A stretch of DNA of 64,000 bases from positions 124,001 through 188,000 of the forward strand of contig JAZRHM010000001.1 in assembly GCA_045644765.1 (NCBI GenBank). Reading direction: 5' to 3'. The position numbers were made by a program, and so were the translations under genes. This document shows, one piece after another, positions 6,928 through 17,140 of the stretch. A model generated the notes under the pieces. The model made no database searches, was not told the DNA's origin, and saw only the letters and a list, made by a program, of their open reading frames with translations. Numbering within the stretch: the stretch's first letter is position 1; each line of letters opens with the position of its first letter. This DNA is from JAFTYO01 sp045644765 (lineage in GTDB: Bacteria > Pseudomonadota > Alphaproteobacteria > RF32 > CAG-239).

Positions 6928-9900
6928 TTAAGCTTCTTCGTCAGCTGTCATCATAACTTCTATTTGAGCATTTGATGCCTCTTCACGTTGCGCCAAAATT
7001 TCTTTATCATTTTGTGCGGCAACACGTTTTAATGAACGAAGAACTGTTCCGGTTCCGGCAGGAATTAAACGTCCTACAATTACGTTTTCTTTCAAACCGT
7101 AAAGTTTATCAACCTTACCGGATACGGCAGCTTCGGTCAATACACGAGTTGTTTCTTGGAAGGAAGCAGCTGAGATAAATGACTTGGTCTGTAATGAAGC
7201 CTTGGTAATACCGAGCAATACAGGATCAGCCTGTGCCGGAACACCATTTTCTTTCATTACTTTTTCATTTTCAAGTTCAAATACATCACGATCAACTTGT
7301 TCGCCAACCAAGAATGTTGTATCGCCAGGAACTGTTACTTCAACTTTTTTGAGCATTTGAGATACAATTACCTCAATGTGTTTATCGTTGATTTTAACAC
7401 CTTGCAAACGATATACATCTTGAACTTCTTTAACCAAATATTCAGCCAATTTTTCAACGCCCAATACACGCAAGATATCATGAGGAGCCGGTGTACCTTC
7501 TACAAGTAAGTCACCTTTCTTCACAATATCACCGTCTTGAACAACTAAATGACGTCCCTTTGGAATTAAGTATTCAATAGGTTCACCCTTGCTTGGAATA
7601 ACGCTAATACGTTGTTTTGCTTTATAGTCTTTTCCAAACTCAACCATACCGTCAACATCAGATATAATTGCCTGATCCTTAGGATGACGAGCTTCAAAGA
7701 GCTCAGCAACACGTGGCAAACCACCTGTAATATCTTTGGTTTTTGAACTTTCTCTCGGAATACGAGCGATAACATCACCAACTTTTACTTCTGTTCCGTT
7801 GTCAACTGTCAACACAGCATCAACTGAAAGGTAGTAACGAGCTTCTTTACCGTTATCAAAGTTAACAGGCTTGCCTTTTGCATCTTTTAACACGATACTT
7901 GGTTTCAAGTTTGCATTTGAAGATGCACCTGAATGCCAATCAATTACAACTTTAGAAACAATACCTGTGGTTTCATCCATATTTTCTTTAACAGAAACAT
8001 TGTTAATTAAATCAACAAGTTGTGCAGAACCTGCTTTTTCCGAAATCACCGGAATTGTAAACGGATCCCACTCAGCAACTTTTTGACCCTTCTTAACTTT
8101 TGCACCTTCAGATACCAAAACTTTTGTACCGTAAGGAATATGGTGACGAGATTTTTCACGTCCTTGAGCATCTTCAATTACGATATCACAGTTACGTGAC
8201 AATACAATTAAGTTACCTTCAGAATCTGTTACCGTATGTTTATTTTCAAGTTTTAACACACCTGCAAACGGAACTTCAACGCTTGATTGTTCTGCAGATT
8301 TAGATGCAGCACCACCAATGTGGAAGGTTCTCATGGTAAGCTGTGTACCAGGTTCACCGATTGATTGAGCCGCAATAACACCAACAGCTTCACCAATGTT
8401 TACCGGAGTTCCTCTTGCAAGATCACGACCATAACATGCAGCACACACACCATGTTCACAATCGCAAGTCAATACAGAACGAATTTTAACTTGTTCAACA
8501 CCGGCTTTTTCTACCAATTCAGCATCGTTTTCATCAATGAGCTTACCTCTTTGAATCAAAACTTCACCTGTTTCAGGATGAACAATATCTTCTTGAATTG
8601 TTCTACCTAAAATTCTGTCACCGATAGAAACAATAACGTTACCACCGTCAACAACAGGACGAACAATGATACCTCTTTCTGTTCCGCAGTTTGTTTCTGT
8701 AATTACAACATCTTGTGCTACGTCAACCAAACGACGTGTCAAATAACCTGAGTTAGCTGTTTTTAACGCAGTATCGGCCAAACCTTTACGAGCACCGTGG
8801 GTTGAGTTAAAGTATTCAGACACCGTCAAACCTTCTTTAAAGTTTGAAATAATCGGTTGTTCAATAATTTCACCGGAAGGTTTTGCCATCAAACCACGCA
8901 TACCTGCAAGCTGACGCATTTGCGCAGCACTACCACGAGCTCCTGAGTGAGCCATCATGTATACAGAGTTGATGTAGCCTTTTTCTGTCTTTGAAATGTT
9001 TTTCATCATTTCATCAGCAATTTTATCTGTGCAAGATGCCCAAATATCAACTACTTTATTATATTTTTCGCCTTTGGTAATTAAACCGTTTTGATATTGT
9101 TGTTCAAATTCTTTAACCTGCTTTGATGTTTCTTCAATAAGGTCTTTTTTAGAATCTGGAACGATCAAATCGTCTTTACCGAAAGAAATACCAGCTTTAC
9201 AAGCATTTTGGAAACCAAGTGCCATAATTTTATCAACCATGATACAAGTTTCTTTCTGACCACAATGACGATATACAATGTCAATAATTTCAGAAATTTC
9301 TTTCTTTTTAAGCAAACGGTTCACAATTGAGAATGGAACATCAGGATGCTTTGGCAAAATGTCTGAAACAATGATACGTCCAGGTGTTGTTTCAACCAAT
9401 CCGTATTTTGTTTCACCATTATCATCAACATATTCCAATCTGCACTTAATTTTTGCGTGTAAATCAACAACTTTTGAATCCAAAGCTAACATAACTTCGT
9501 CTTTATCAGCAAAAATTGAACCTTCACCGATTACACCTTCTGCTTCATATGATAAGTAATAAATACCCAACACCATATCTTGTGAAGGAACGATAATAGG
9601 TTTACCAGAAGCCGGTGATAAAATGTTGTTTGTTGACATCATCAATACACGTGCTTCTAACTGAGATTCAATTGAAAGCGGAACGTGAACAGCCATTTGG
9701 TCACCGTCGAAGTCTGCGTTAAACGCTGTACAAACGAGTGGGTGTAAATGGATTGCTTTACCTTCAACTAAAACAGGTTCAAATGCTTGAATACCAAGTC
9801 TGTGCAATGTAGGAGCACGGTTTAGCAATACCGGATGCTCTCTGATTACTTCTTCTAAGATATCCCAAACTTCCGGACGTTCTTTTTCAACCATACGTTT

Positions 9901-11094
9901 TGCTTGTTTAATGGTTGTTGCGTGTCCGTATAATTCTAATTTAGAATATACAAATGGTTTGAACAACTCAAGTGCCATTTTCTTAGGCAAACCACATTGT
10001 TGAAGCTTAAGTTCCGGACCTACGGTAATAACCGAACGACCTGAATAGTCAACACGTTTACCAAGTAAGTTTTGACGGAAACGACCTTGCTTACCTTTTA
10101 ACATATCTGACAATGATTTTAACGGACGTTTACTTGTACCTGTAATCGCACGAGCGCGTCTGCCGTTATCAAACAAAGCATCAACAGATTCTTGGAGCAT
10201 TCTTTTCTCGTTTCTGACGATAATATCAGGAGCTCTTAACTCTAACAAGCGTTTCAAACGATTGTTACGGTTAATTACACGACGATATAAATCGTTCAAA
10301 TCAGATGTTGCAAAACGACCACCATCTAATGGAACGAGCGGACGTAATTCCGGCGGAATAACAGGAAGAACCGTTAACACCATCCATTCCGGTTTTGTAT
10401 TTGATTCAATAAATGATTCAACAATTTTTAAACGTTTTACAAGCTTTTTACGTTTTGCTTCAGAATTTGTTTCTTTCAAATCTGCTCTCATAACAGCACG
10501 TTCTGTTTCCAAGTCGATATTTGCTAAAATTTCACGTAAAGCTTCAGCACCAATACCGGCTCTGAACGAATCTTCGCCATATTTATCTATTGCATCTAAA
10601 TATTCGTCTTCCGTTAAGAGCTGATTGATATTCAAATCTGTAAGACCTGGTTCAATCACAATGTATTTTTCAAAATACAAAACGCTCTCAAGCTGTTTCA
10701 TCGGAATATCGGTTAACATTGAAATACGGCTTGGAAGTGATTTCAAGAACCAAATATGAGCAACAGGAGCTGCCAACTCAATATGTCCCATTCTTTCACG
10801 ACGAACTTTTGATAAAGTTACTTCAACACCGCACTTTTCGCAAACGATACCGCGATATTTCATTCTTTTATATTTACCGCACAAACATTCATAGTCTTTT
10901 ACAGGACCAAAAATACGTGCGCAGAACAAACCGTCACGTTCCGGCTTAAATGTACGATAGTTAATGGTCTCAGGTTTTTTAACTTCACCATATGACCAAG
11001 AACGAATTTGTTCAGGAGAAGCAATAGAGATTTTGATCTCATCAAAAGACTCTTCAGCTACTTGCTGACCCATAAATTTCATTATATCATTCAT
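6928..11094 (-). CDS. rpoC: DNA-directed RNA polymerase subunit beta'
   Basis: This is the catalytic subunit of RNA polymerase, 1388 residues, as expected for Alphaproteobacteria. The N-terminal zinc ribbon has Cys at 70, 72, 85 and 88. The Mg-binding NADFDGDQM motif lies at about residue 460. The trigger loop and bridge helix region (STHGARKGLADTALKTA) and the second zinc site (CDCEHGVCAACYG, plus the Cys of NCGTERG) are complete. rpoC follows rpoB by 20 bp behind AAGGAG and ends at a strong bidirectional terminator. No inteins or lineage-specific large insertions are seen. Confidence 0.99.
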   Translation of the reverse strand: MNDIMKFMGQQVAEESFDEIKISIASPEQIRSWSYGEVKKPETINYRTFKPERDGLFCARIFGPVKDYECLCGKYKRMKYRGIVCEKCGVEVTLSKVRRERMGHIELAAPVAHIWFLKSLPSRISMLTDIPMKQLESVLYFEKYIVIEPGLTDLNINQLLTEDEYLDAIDKYGEDSFRAGIGAEALREILANIDLETERAVMRADLKETNSEAKRKKLVKRLKIVESFIESNTKPEWMVLTVLPVIPPELRPLVPLDGGRFATSDLNDLYRRVINRNNRLKRLLELRAPDIIVRNEKRMLQESVDALFDNGRRARAITGTSKRPLKSLSDMLKGKQGRFRQNLLGKRVDYSGRSVITVGPELKLQQCGLPKKMALELFKPFVYSKLELYGHATTIKQAKRMVEKERPEVWDILEEVIREHPVLLNRAPTLHRLGIQAFEPVLVEGKAIHLHPLVCTAFNADFDGDQMAVHVPLSIESQLEARVLMMSTNNILSPASGKPIIVPSQDMVLGIYYLSYEAEGVIGEGSIFADKDEVMLALDSKVVDLHAKIKCRLEYVDDNGETKYGLVETTPGRIIVSDILPKHPDVPFSIVNRLLKKKEISEIIDIVYRHCGQKETCIMVDKIMALGFQNACKAGISFGKDDLIVPDSKKDLIEETSKQVKEFEQQYQNGLITKGEKYNKVVDIWASCTDKIADEMMKNISKTEKGYINSVYMMAHSGARGSAAQMRQLAGMRGLMAKPSGEIIEQPIISNFKEGLTVSEYFNSTHGARKGLADTALKTANSGYLTRRLVDVAQDVVITETNCGTERGIIVRPVVDGGNVIVSIGDRILGRTIQEDIVHPETGEVLIQRGKLIDENDAELVEKAGVEQVKIRSVLTCDCEHGVCAACYGRDLARGTPVNIGEAVGVIAAQSIGEPGTQLTMRTFHIGGAASKSAEQSSVEVPFAGVLKLENKHTVTDSEGNLIVLSRNCDIVIEDAQGREKSRHHIPYGTKVLVSEGAKVKKGQKVAEWDPFTIPVISEKAGSAQLVDLINNVSVKENMDETTGIVSKVVIDWHSGASSNANLKPSIVLKDAKGKPVNFDNGKEARYYLSVDAVLTVDNGTEVKVGDVIARIPRESSKTKDITGGLPRVAELFEARHPKDQAIISDVDGMVEFGKDYKAKQRISVIPSKGEPIEYLIPKGRHLVVQDGDIVKKGDLLVEGTPAPHDILRVLGVEKLAEYLVKEVQDVYRLQGVKINDKHIEVIVSQMLKKVEVTVPGDTTFLVGEQVDRDVFELENEKVMKENGVPAQADPVLLGITKASLQTKSFISAASFQETTRVLTEAAVSGKVDKLYGLKENVIVGRLIPAGTGTVLRSLKRVAAQNDKEILAQREEASNAQIEVMMTADEEA

Positions 11095-11114
11095 ATTTAT
11101 ATTACTCCTTATCC

Positions 11115-14100
11115 TTAAACTTCTTCATTCAACATTTCAACATTAAGACACAAAGACTTCATTTCTTTTACCAAAACGTTAAATGATTCCGGAACACCTG
11201 TATCAAAGGTGTCTTCACCGCGAATGATAGCTTCGTAAACTTTTGTTCTGCCGTTTACATCGTCAGATTTAACTGTAAGCATTTCTTGCAAGGTGTAAGC
11301 TGCACCATAAGCTTGTAATGCCCACACTTCCATTTCACCGAAACGTTGACCACCGAATTGAGCTTTACCACCCAAAGGTTGTTGTGTAACAAGTGAGTAT
11401 GGACCAACTGAACGAGCGTGCATTTTTTCATCAACGATGTGGTGAAGTTTAATCATATAGATAATACCAACCGTAACCTTACGATCAAATTTTTCACCTG
11501 TGCGACCATCATATAAGTCAATCTGACCTGATGTCGGTAAACCTGCCATTTCGAGCATATGGTTAATATCATCACCATTTGCACCGTCAAATACCGGAGT
11601 AGCCATAGGAATACCATTTTTAAGATTAGAAACAAGTTCCATCTTTTCATCATTATTTAAGGTTTCAATTTCAGCTTTATACTGTTTTTCACCATAGATT
11701 TCTCTTAAACGTGCGTTTAATTCTTCAATGGTCTTTTCACCTTTTTTATACTGTTCGCAAAGTTCATCAAGTTGTTTACCGAGTTCTTTTGCTGCCCAAC
11801 CAAGGTGAGTTTCCAAAATTTGTCCCACGTTCATACGTGATGGCACACCAAGTGGGTTTAACACGATATCAACCGGTGTACCGTCTTCCATGTATGGCAT
11901 ATCTTGTAATGGCAACACGCGTGAAACAGTACCTTTATTACCGTGACGTCCGGCCATCTTATCACCGGTTTGCATTTTACGTTTGGTAGCAATAAATACT
12001 TTAACCATTTTCAATACGCCAGGCAACAAGTCATCACCGCGTTGAACTTTTTCAACTTTATTGTCAAAGTGTTTATGAACTTTTGCTACACGTTCATCAA
12101 AAGCAGCTGTAAATTCTTCAATTTCAGTCATTACTTTTTCATCTTTAACAACAATTTTGCGCCATTGTGAAGATGGAAGTAAATCCAACATTTCTTCAGT
12201 TAATGTTGCTTTTTTCTCAATTGGTTTTGGAGCATCAACAACTGTTTGACCAACAAGCATCGCTTTTAATCTTGCATCAAATGAACGACGAACAATTGCA
12301 ATTTCGTCATCACGGTCTTTAGCAAGTTGTGAAATTTCTTGTTGTTCAATTGAAAGCGCACGTTCATCTTTTTCTACACCACGACGTGAGAATACATGAA
12401 CATCTACAACAACACCTTCAATACCCGGTTGAACTCTTAATGATGTATCACGAACATCACTTGCTTTTTCGCCAAAGATTGCTCGTAATAACTTTTCTTC
12501 CGGAGTAACCGGAGATTCACCTTTTGGTGTAACCTTACCAACTAAGATATCGCCAGCCTTAACTTCAGCACCAATATATACAATACCTGCTTCATCCAAA
12601 TTACGGAGAGCTTCCTCACCAACGTTTGGAATATCACGAGTAATTTCTTCTTGTCCGAGTTTTGTATCACGTGCCATAACTTCAAATTCTTCAATATGAA
12701 GTGAAGTTAAAACATCATCACGAGAAATTCTTTCAGATAACAAAATAGCATCCTCGTAGTTCAAACCGTTCCAAGGCATAAATGCAACTAAAACGTTCTT
12801 ACCTAATGCCAACTCACCCATATCTGTACAAGGACCATCAGCAATAATGTCACCGGCTTTAATTTTGTCGCCTACTTTAACTAATGGAACTTGGTTAATA
12901 CAAGTATTTTGGTTTGAACGACGGAATTTTTGTAAACGATAGATTTCAACACCAACGCTGTTTGCATGTTTATCATCTGATCTGATAACAATACGATTTG
13001 CGTCAACTGAATCTACCACACCGTCATATTTTGCAACCAATGTAGCACCAGAATCTTTAGCAACGGTTGCTTCAATACCCGTACCGACAAGAGGAGCTTC
13101 AGAACGAAGCAATGGCACACCTTGACGTTGCATGTTTGATCCCATCAATGCACGGTTTGCGTCGTCGTTTTCCAAGAACGGAATAAGAGCTGTAGCAACC
13201 GATACAAGTTGTTTTGGTGACACGTCAATAAAATTAATTTCAGAAGGTTCTGCAAAAATAACATCACCTGCTTTACGACAAGCAATCATATCATTTTCAA
13301 AATGACCATCTTCTTTAACTTTTGCATTTGCTTCAGCAATGATAAATTTTCCTTCTTCATCTGCAGAAAGATAAACAACATCAGAAGTAACAACACCATC
13401 AACAACCTTACGATACGGACATTCAATAAAGCCATATTTATTGATACGTGCATATGTAGAAAGTGAGTTAATCAAACCGATGTTCGGACCTTCAGGAGTT
13501 TCAATCGGACAAATACGACCATAGTGTGTAGGATGTACGTCACGAACTTCAAAACCTGCTCTATCACGAGACAAACCGCCAGGGCCTAATGCCGATAAAC
13601 GACGTTTATGTGTAATTTCTGACAACGGGTTGTTTTGGTCCATAAACTGTGAAAGCTGTGAAGAACCGAAAAATTCTCTGATAACGGCAGCAATCGGTTT
13701 AGCATTAACCAAATCTTGTGGTTTAACATTATTAAGAACTTCCGCACTCATTTTTTCTCTGATTGCTCTTTCCATTCTTAACAAGCCCATACGATATTGG
13801 TTTTCCATCAATTCACCAACAGAACGAACACGACGGTTACCTAAGTGGTCAATATCATCAACTTCACCCTTGCCGTCACGAAGTTCAATCATATGCTTAA
13901 CTACGCGCAAGATATCATCTTTACGCAATGTACGATATGTATCCGGAGCATCCTCAAATGGGATATCCATTGCCAAATTCATCTTCACACGACCGACAGA
14001 TGACAAATCATAACGTTCTTCATCAAAGAACAATGCTTTAAACAACTGATATGAAGCATCTAATGTAGCTGGCTCACCCGGACGCATAACACGATAAATA

Positions 14101-15281
14101 TCAAGCAAAGCTTCTTCGCGGCAGTGATTTTTATCAGCTTCTAAAGTGTTACGAATGTATGGCCCCACATTAACACCGTCTATATACAAGACGCTTAATT
14201 CTTTGATTTTTGCTTCAGCAATTTTATCAAGCAATTCTTCGTTTAATTCAGCACCCGCATCTGCGATAACTTCACCTGTTTTATCATCAACCAACGCTTT
14301 ACCGATAAATTTACCATAAAGCTGTTCTTTGGCAACTTGATAATATTCCAAACCTTCTTCAACTAACTTATTAGCATTTCTAGGTGTTAATTTTTTACCT
14401 TGTTCCCAAACAACTTTTCCTGTTTTAGCGTCAACTAAATCAAAATCAAACTTAACGCCTTTCATACGAGCCGGATTAAACTTAACTTTCCAAGCCTTTT
14501 TGTTGGCAACATATTCATCTGATTCATAGAAGTAATTTAAAATTTCTTCTTTATCCATTCCCTTAATTTCTTCTGCAGGAACTTTTTCACCGGCTTTAAT
14601 TCTTTCTTCTGTTTCTTTAGAATATAAAGAATATAAAATTGATGTTACAGGTAACTTACGGCGGCGGTCAATACGCGCATATACCAAATCTTTAGCATCA
14701 AACTCAAAATCAAGCCATGAACCACGATAAGGAATAATGCGAGCGGCAAATAAATATTTACCGGAAGACATTGTTTTACCTTTATCATGATCAAAGAACA
14801 CACCAGGTGAACGATGCATTTGAGAAACAACAACACGTTCTGTTCCGTTAAAGATAAATGTACCTTTTTCTGTCATGAGCGGAATATCACCCATGTAAAC
14901 ATCTTGTTCTTTAACATCATGAACAGATTTAGCGCCCGTTGCTTCATCTATATCCCAAACAATGAGACGAAGTGTTGCTTTAATAGGCGCTGCATAAGTT
15001 AAATCGCGCTTTAAACATTCATCCACATCATATTTAGGTTCTTCAAGCTCGTATTTTACAAAATCAAGCTCTCCATTACCTGAAAAATCTTTAATCGGGA
15101 AAATAGATTTGAAAACTTCTTCCAAACCGAATTCACAGTGCTGTCCGTAATTATCAACATTATTGATAAAGCTGGAATAAGAACCGGTTTGAACCTCAAT
15201 CAAACTTGGCATATCAATAACAGCATCAATTTTGCCAAAGTTCTTTCTTACACGTTTTTTGCTCGTATAAGATTCTCTCAT
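11115..15281 (-). CDS. rpoB: DNA-directed RNA polymerase subunit beta
   Basis: This subunit forms the other half of the polymerase active-site cleft and is the target of rifampicin. It is 1388 residues long. The rifampicin pocket SQLSQFMDQNNPLSEITHKR and LSALGPGG (about 540-570) is wild-type, so the sequence predicts sensitivity. The late RGDDLLPGVLKMVKVFIA, KMAGRHGNKGTVS and GGKAQFGGQRFGEMEVWAL blocks are present. AGAAGGAT lies about 10 nt before the ATG. Upstream there is no rplJ-rplL; instead a 268-bp gap and an unrelated gene. rpoBC therefore seems to form its own transcription unit. Confidence 0.99.
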   Translation of the reverse strand: MRESYTSKKRVRKNFGKIDAVIDMPSLIEVQTGSYSSFINNVDNYGQHCEFGLEEVFKSIFPIKDFSGNGELDFVKYELEEPKYDVDECLKRDLTYAAPIKATLRLIVWDIDEATGAKSVHDVKEQDVYMGDIPLMTEKGTFIFNGTERVVVSQMHRSPGVFFDHDKGKTMSSGKYLFAARIIPYRGSWLDFEFDAKDLVYARIDRRRKLPVTSILYSLYSKETEERIKAGEKVPAEEIKGMDKEEILNYFYESDEYVANKKAWKVKFNPARMKGVKFDFDLVDAKTGKVVWEQGKKLTPRNANKLVEEGLEYYQVAKEQLYGKFIGKALVDDKTGEVIADAGAELNEELLDKIAEAKIKELSVLYIDGVNVGPYIRNTLEADKNHCREEALLDIYRVMRPGEPATLDASYQLFKALFFDEERYDLSSVGRVKMNLAMDIPFEDAPDTYRTLRKDDILRVVKHMIELRDGKGEVDDIDHLGNRRVRSVGELMENQYRMGLLRMERAIREKMSAEVLNNVKPQDLVNAKPIAAVIREFFGSSQLSQFMDQNNPLSEITHKRRLSALGPGGLSRDRAGFEVRDVHPTHYGRICPIETPEGPNIGLINSLSTYARINKYGFIECPYRKVVDGVVTSDVVYLSADEEGKFIIAEANAKVKEDGHFENDMIACRKAGDVIFAEPSEINFIDVSPKQLVSVATALIPFLENDDANRALMGSNMQRQGVPLLRSEAPLVGTGIEATVAKDSGATLVAKYDGVVDSVDANRIVIRSDDKHANSVGVEIYRLQKFRRSNQNTCINQVPLVKVGDKIKAGDIIADGPCTDMGELALGKNVLVAFMPWNGLNYEDAILLSERISRDDVLTSLHIEEFEVMARDTKLGQEEITRDIPNVGEEALRNLDEAGIVYIGAEVKAGDILVGKVTPKGESPVTPEEKLLRAIFGEKASDVRDTSLRVQPGIEGVVVDVHVFSRRGVEKDERALSIEQQEISQLAKDRDDEIAIVRRSFDARLKAMLVGQTVVDAPKPIEKKATLTEEMLDLLPSSQWRKIVVKDEKVMTEIEEFTAAFDERVAKVHKHFDNKVEKVQRGDDLLPGVLKMVKVFIATKRKMQTGDKMAGRHGNKGTVSRVLPLQDMPYMEDGTPVDIVLNPLGVPSRMNVGQILETHLGWAAKELGKQLDELCEQYKKGEKTIEELNARLREIYGEKQYKAEIETLNNDEKMELVSNLKNGIPMATPVFDGANGDDINHMLEMAGLPTSGQIDLYDGRTGEKFDRKVTVGIIYMIKLHHIVDEKMHARSVGPYSLVTQQPLGGKAQFGGQRFGEMEVWALQAYGAAYTLQEMLTVKSDDVNGRTKVYEAIIRGEDTFDTGVPESFNVLVKEMKSLCLNVEMLNEEV

Positions 15282-15549
15282 TTTGCTTTTATCCTTCTTT
15301 GGTTAAAATCTGTAAACCATACTATCAGCCTTATTTTTTTCGGTAGCTACCCGAAACAAAGCTAAACCCCGTATACAGATGGTTAATATAAAAAAACGTT
15401 TTCTCACACACGAATCGCCCGAACCACTAGGCATTGCGCCAAACTCGGGACCAATTCACCAAATAATTAGTCAATTAAACTGGCAATTTTCTACACTATT
15501 TATTATTTAAAATCAAGAAAAATCTTGCCTACAAAGCATAGATTTAACA
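15282..15549 (-). promoter_or_regulatory. rpoB leader region with possible RNA structure
   Basis: This 268-bp gene-free stretch precedes rpoB. Within AT-rich DNA it holds a GC-richer patch at 15411-15450. There CCCGA (15418-15422) can pair with TCGGG (15445-15449) around an inner GGC/GCC hairpin (15430-15440). A second imperfect palindrome GGTAGCTACC lies near 15342-15351. A possible minus-strand promoter lies near 15490-15520 (TTGATT, 17 bp, TAGAAA), but it is weak. No small ORF with a ribosome binding site was found. The role as promoter plus untranslated leader is inference. Confidence 0.4.
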
Positions 15550-16215
15550 TTAGTTTAACAAGCCAAGTGTGTTTTTTTGCAACATTTTTATTCTATCATA
15601 ATCTGAGGCTGAATTTGTTTGTTCATATATTGATAAAAGTCGTTCACATATATACAATGTATTTTTACATTTTTCTAAAAATGAAACATTTTCATAAATT
15701 ACGTAATTTAACGCGTTTTCCAAATATTGAGATTGTAATTTTATATCATCGGTAGTATTGGCCAAGTTAACAAAGGCCTGTCTTTTCATATCGTCATCTT
15801 CAAGCATCGCTATTTGTTCCAATGCTTTTCTCCAAGATTTTTCATCTTGCAATTCAAGATATATGTGAGATATTTTTTCTAATATATTCTTTTTTTCTGT
15901 GGCTGAATTTAAAAATTCAATGGCATTTTGATAATATTGCAAAGCATAAACATAATTTTCATTATTTATTTCAGAATTATTTTTTTCTAAAAAAATATCT
16001 CCAATATTGTTATATGTCCAAAAAAGAACCTGATTTCTTTTCAAACTGTCTTCTTCAACACATATTTTTGAAGATGCACAATAATTTATCACTTCATTAA
16101 AGGCCAAAATCTTTTCATCATAATCTTTCAAATATTTTACTTTTTCAAAAGCCGCACGATACACTTTCATCAAATCCTGTGCTTTTTCAAATGGTTTCAG
16201 ATGATGTTTGAGCAT
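15550..16215 (-). CDS. Helical-repeat (TPR-like) protein, unknown function
   Basis: This is a 221-residue soluble protein predicted to be almost entirely helical. Several helix pairs show TPR-like spacing, for example FWTYNNIGDIFLEKN, then YALQYYQNAIEFLNSA, then ILEKISHIYLELQDE, and MKRQAFVNLANT. No canonical TPR consensus is complete, so it may be a degenerate array or another alpha-alpha superhelix. AAGGAG precedes the ATG. The next gene on the strand is rpoB, 268 bp away. It probably acts as a scaffold, but nothing identifies a partner. Confidence 0.7.
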   Translation of the reverse strand: MLKHHLKPFEKAQDLMKVYRAAFEKVKYLKDYDEKILAFNEVINYCASSKICVEEDSLKRNQVLFWTYNNIGDIFLEKNNSEINNENYVYALQYYQNAIEFLNSATEKKNILEKISHIYLELQDEKSWRKALEQIAMLEDDDMKRQAFVNLANTTDDIKLQSQYLENALNYVIYENVSFLEKCKNTLYICERLLSIYEQTNSASDYDRIKMLQKNTLGLLN

Positions 16216-16353
16216 AATAGTCTCCTTACACCAATTATTTTTTTATATGTATGATACTTTAATATTTTCAACATTAATCCTTCCTTTTTGTTTACCGGAT
16301 ATAGATATACCAGCAAACAGAGGAAAACAAGTAAAGTTAATATATTTTAAAGT

Positions 16354-16641
16354 TTATATACGCTCAAAAATTCCATCTTCAATGAGTGGCAAAAAATGAT
16401 TAGTAACACCTGGTTTAAAAACAATCTCATCTACACGTGCAAACACAGGCCCCTGATAACATCTCAAAACCATTTCCTCAATTTGCTTATCATCTCCACG
16501 CATCAAAACTTCTACACTGCCATCATCACAGTTTCTAACCCAACCGGAAATATTCCCGATTGCTTTAGCTTCTTTTTCCGCCCAACGCCTAAATCCGACA
16601 CCTTGGACTCTTCCTTTTATTTTTAAGTAAACTTCTCTCAT
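16354..16641 (-). CDS. acyP: Acylphosphatase
   Basis: This small ferredoxin-like-fold enzyme hydrolyses acyl phosphates such as acetyl phosphate and 1,3-bisphosphoglycerate. It is 95 residues, the normal size. The catalytic arginine is R18 in GRVQGVGFRRW, the phosphate-binding loop is formed there, and the catalytic asparagine is N37 in GWVRNCDDG. The ATG overlaps the stop of the ATP12-like gene (ATGA), so it is the last gene of the rarA-to-acyP run. 138 bp of AT-rich DNA without recognisable features separate it from the next gene upstream of rpoB. Confidence 0.95.
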   Translation of the reverse strand: MREVYLKIKGRVQGVGFRRWAEKEAKAIGNISGWVRNCDDGSVEVLMRGDDKQIEEMVLRCYQGPVFARVDEIVFKPGVTNHFLPLIEDGIFERI

Positions 16642-17138
16642 TTACGTAAATATTGTTCAACCTGTTTAAGCGTATCTTTTATACCATTTCTCCTTGCTTC
16701 AGCGACAGGCTCAGCCCCCCATTTATTGGCCTGATACAGTTCTTCCAATTCTGCAAGTTCAAAGGCCTGCTCAGCTGTAATTCTGCCTTTTACAAGCGCT
16801 AAAGCAAGTAAAACCGAACGCATATTGAGGGTCGCAATATAAAATCCGCTCAATTCTTTCTCAGAAAGTGAAGATAAATAATTTCTAAGTTTCAATGATG
16901 TATCCTGATTTTCAGGATAGATGTCTATCGCAGTTGTTCGCCTAAATTCGCCATTAACGATTTTATTAGCCCAAGCCAAAATAGGTGACCATTTTTTCTC
17001 TTGTTCTTGTTGAACTTTTTTATCCGTACTCCAGAACAATAAAACATCATTTAAAGCAAAATCGACCAATTTATCTATTACTGCTTCTCTATTTTGATTT
17101 ATGTCTTTTTCTACAGCATTCCAGTCCTGCAAGTTCAT
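16638..17138 (-). CDS. Short ATP12-family F1-ATPase assembly protein
   Basis: ATP12 is an assembly chaperone for the alpha subunit of F1-ATPase, shared by mitochondria and Alphaproteobacteria. The C-terminal family signature is clear: ALALVKGRITAEQAFELAEL, then EELYQANKWGAEPVAEARR. The middle part (NDVLLFW...W-S-P-I-L-A-W-A) matches the helical domain. At 166 residues it lacks the N-terminal beta domain (about 70 residues) of the usual protein of about 240. The ATG has AAAGGT upstream, and the gene starts 2 bp after asmA ends, so the shortening is not an annotation artefact within the available DNA. Synteny with rluC and rarA supports the call. Confidence 0.82.
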   Translation of the reverse strand: MNLQDWNAVEKDINQNREAVIDKLVDFALNDVLLFWSTDKKVQQEQEKKWSPILAWANKIVNGEFRRTTAIDIYPENQDTSLKLRNYLSSLSEKELSGFYIATLNMRSVLLALALVKGRITAEQAFELAELEELYQANKWGAEPVAEARRNGIKDTLKQVEQYLRK

Positions 17139-17140
17139 AA

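Noticed and set aside
6972..14836. Many open frames on the opposite strand or other frames within rpoB and rpoC, for example 10262-10624 and 13630-14013
   Set aside because: They lie inside the long, fully conserved polymerase genes and have no ribosome binding sites or recognisable products.
16216..16353. Possible RNA gene between acyP and the helical-repeat gene
   Set aside because: AT-rich sequence without stable stems, T-run terminators or recognisable conserved RNA.
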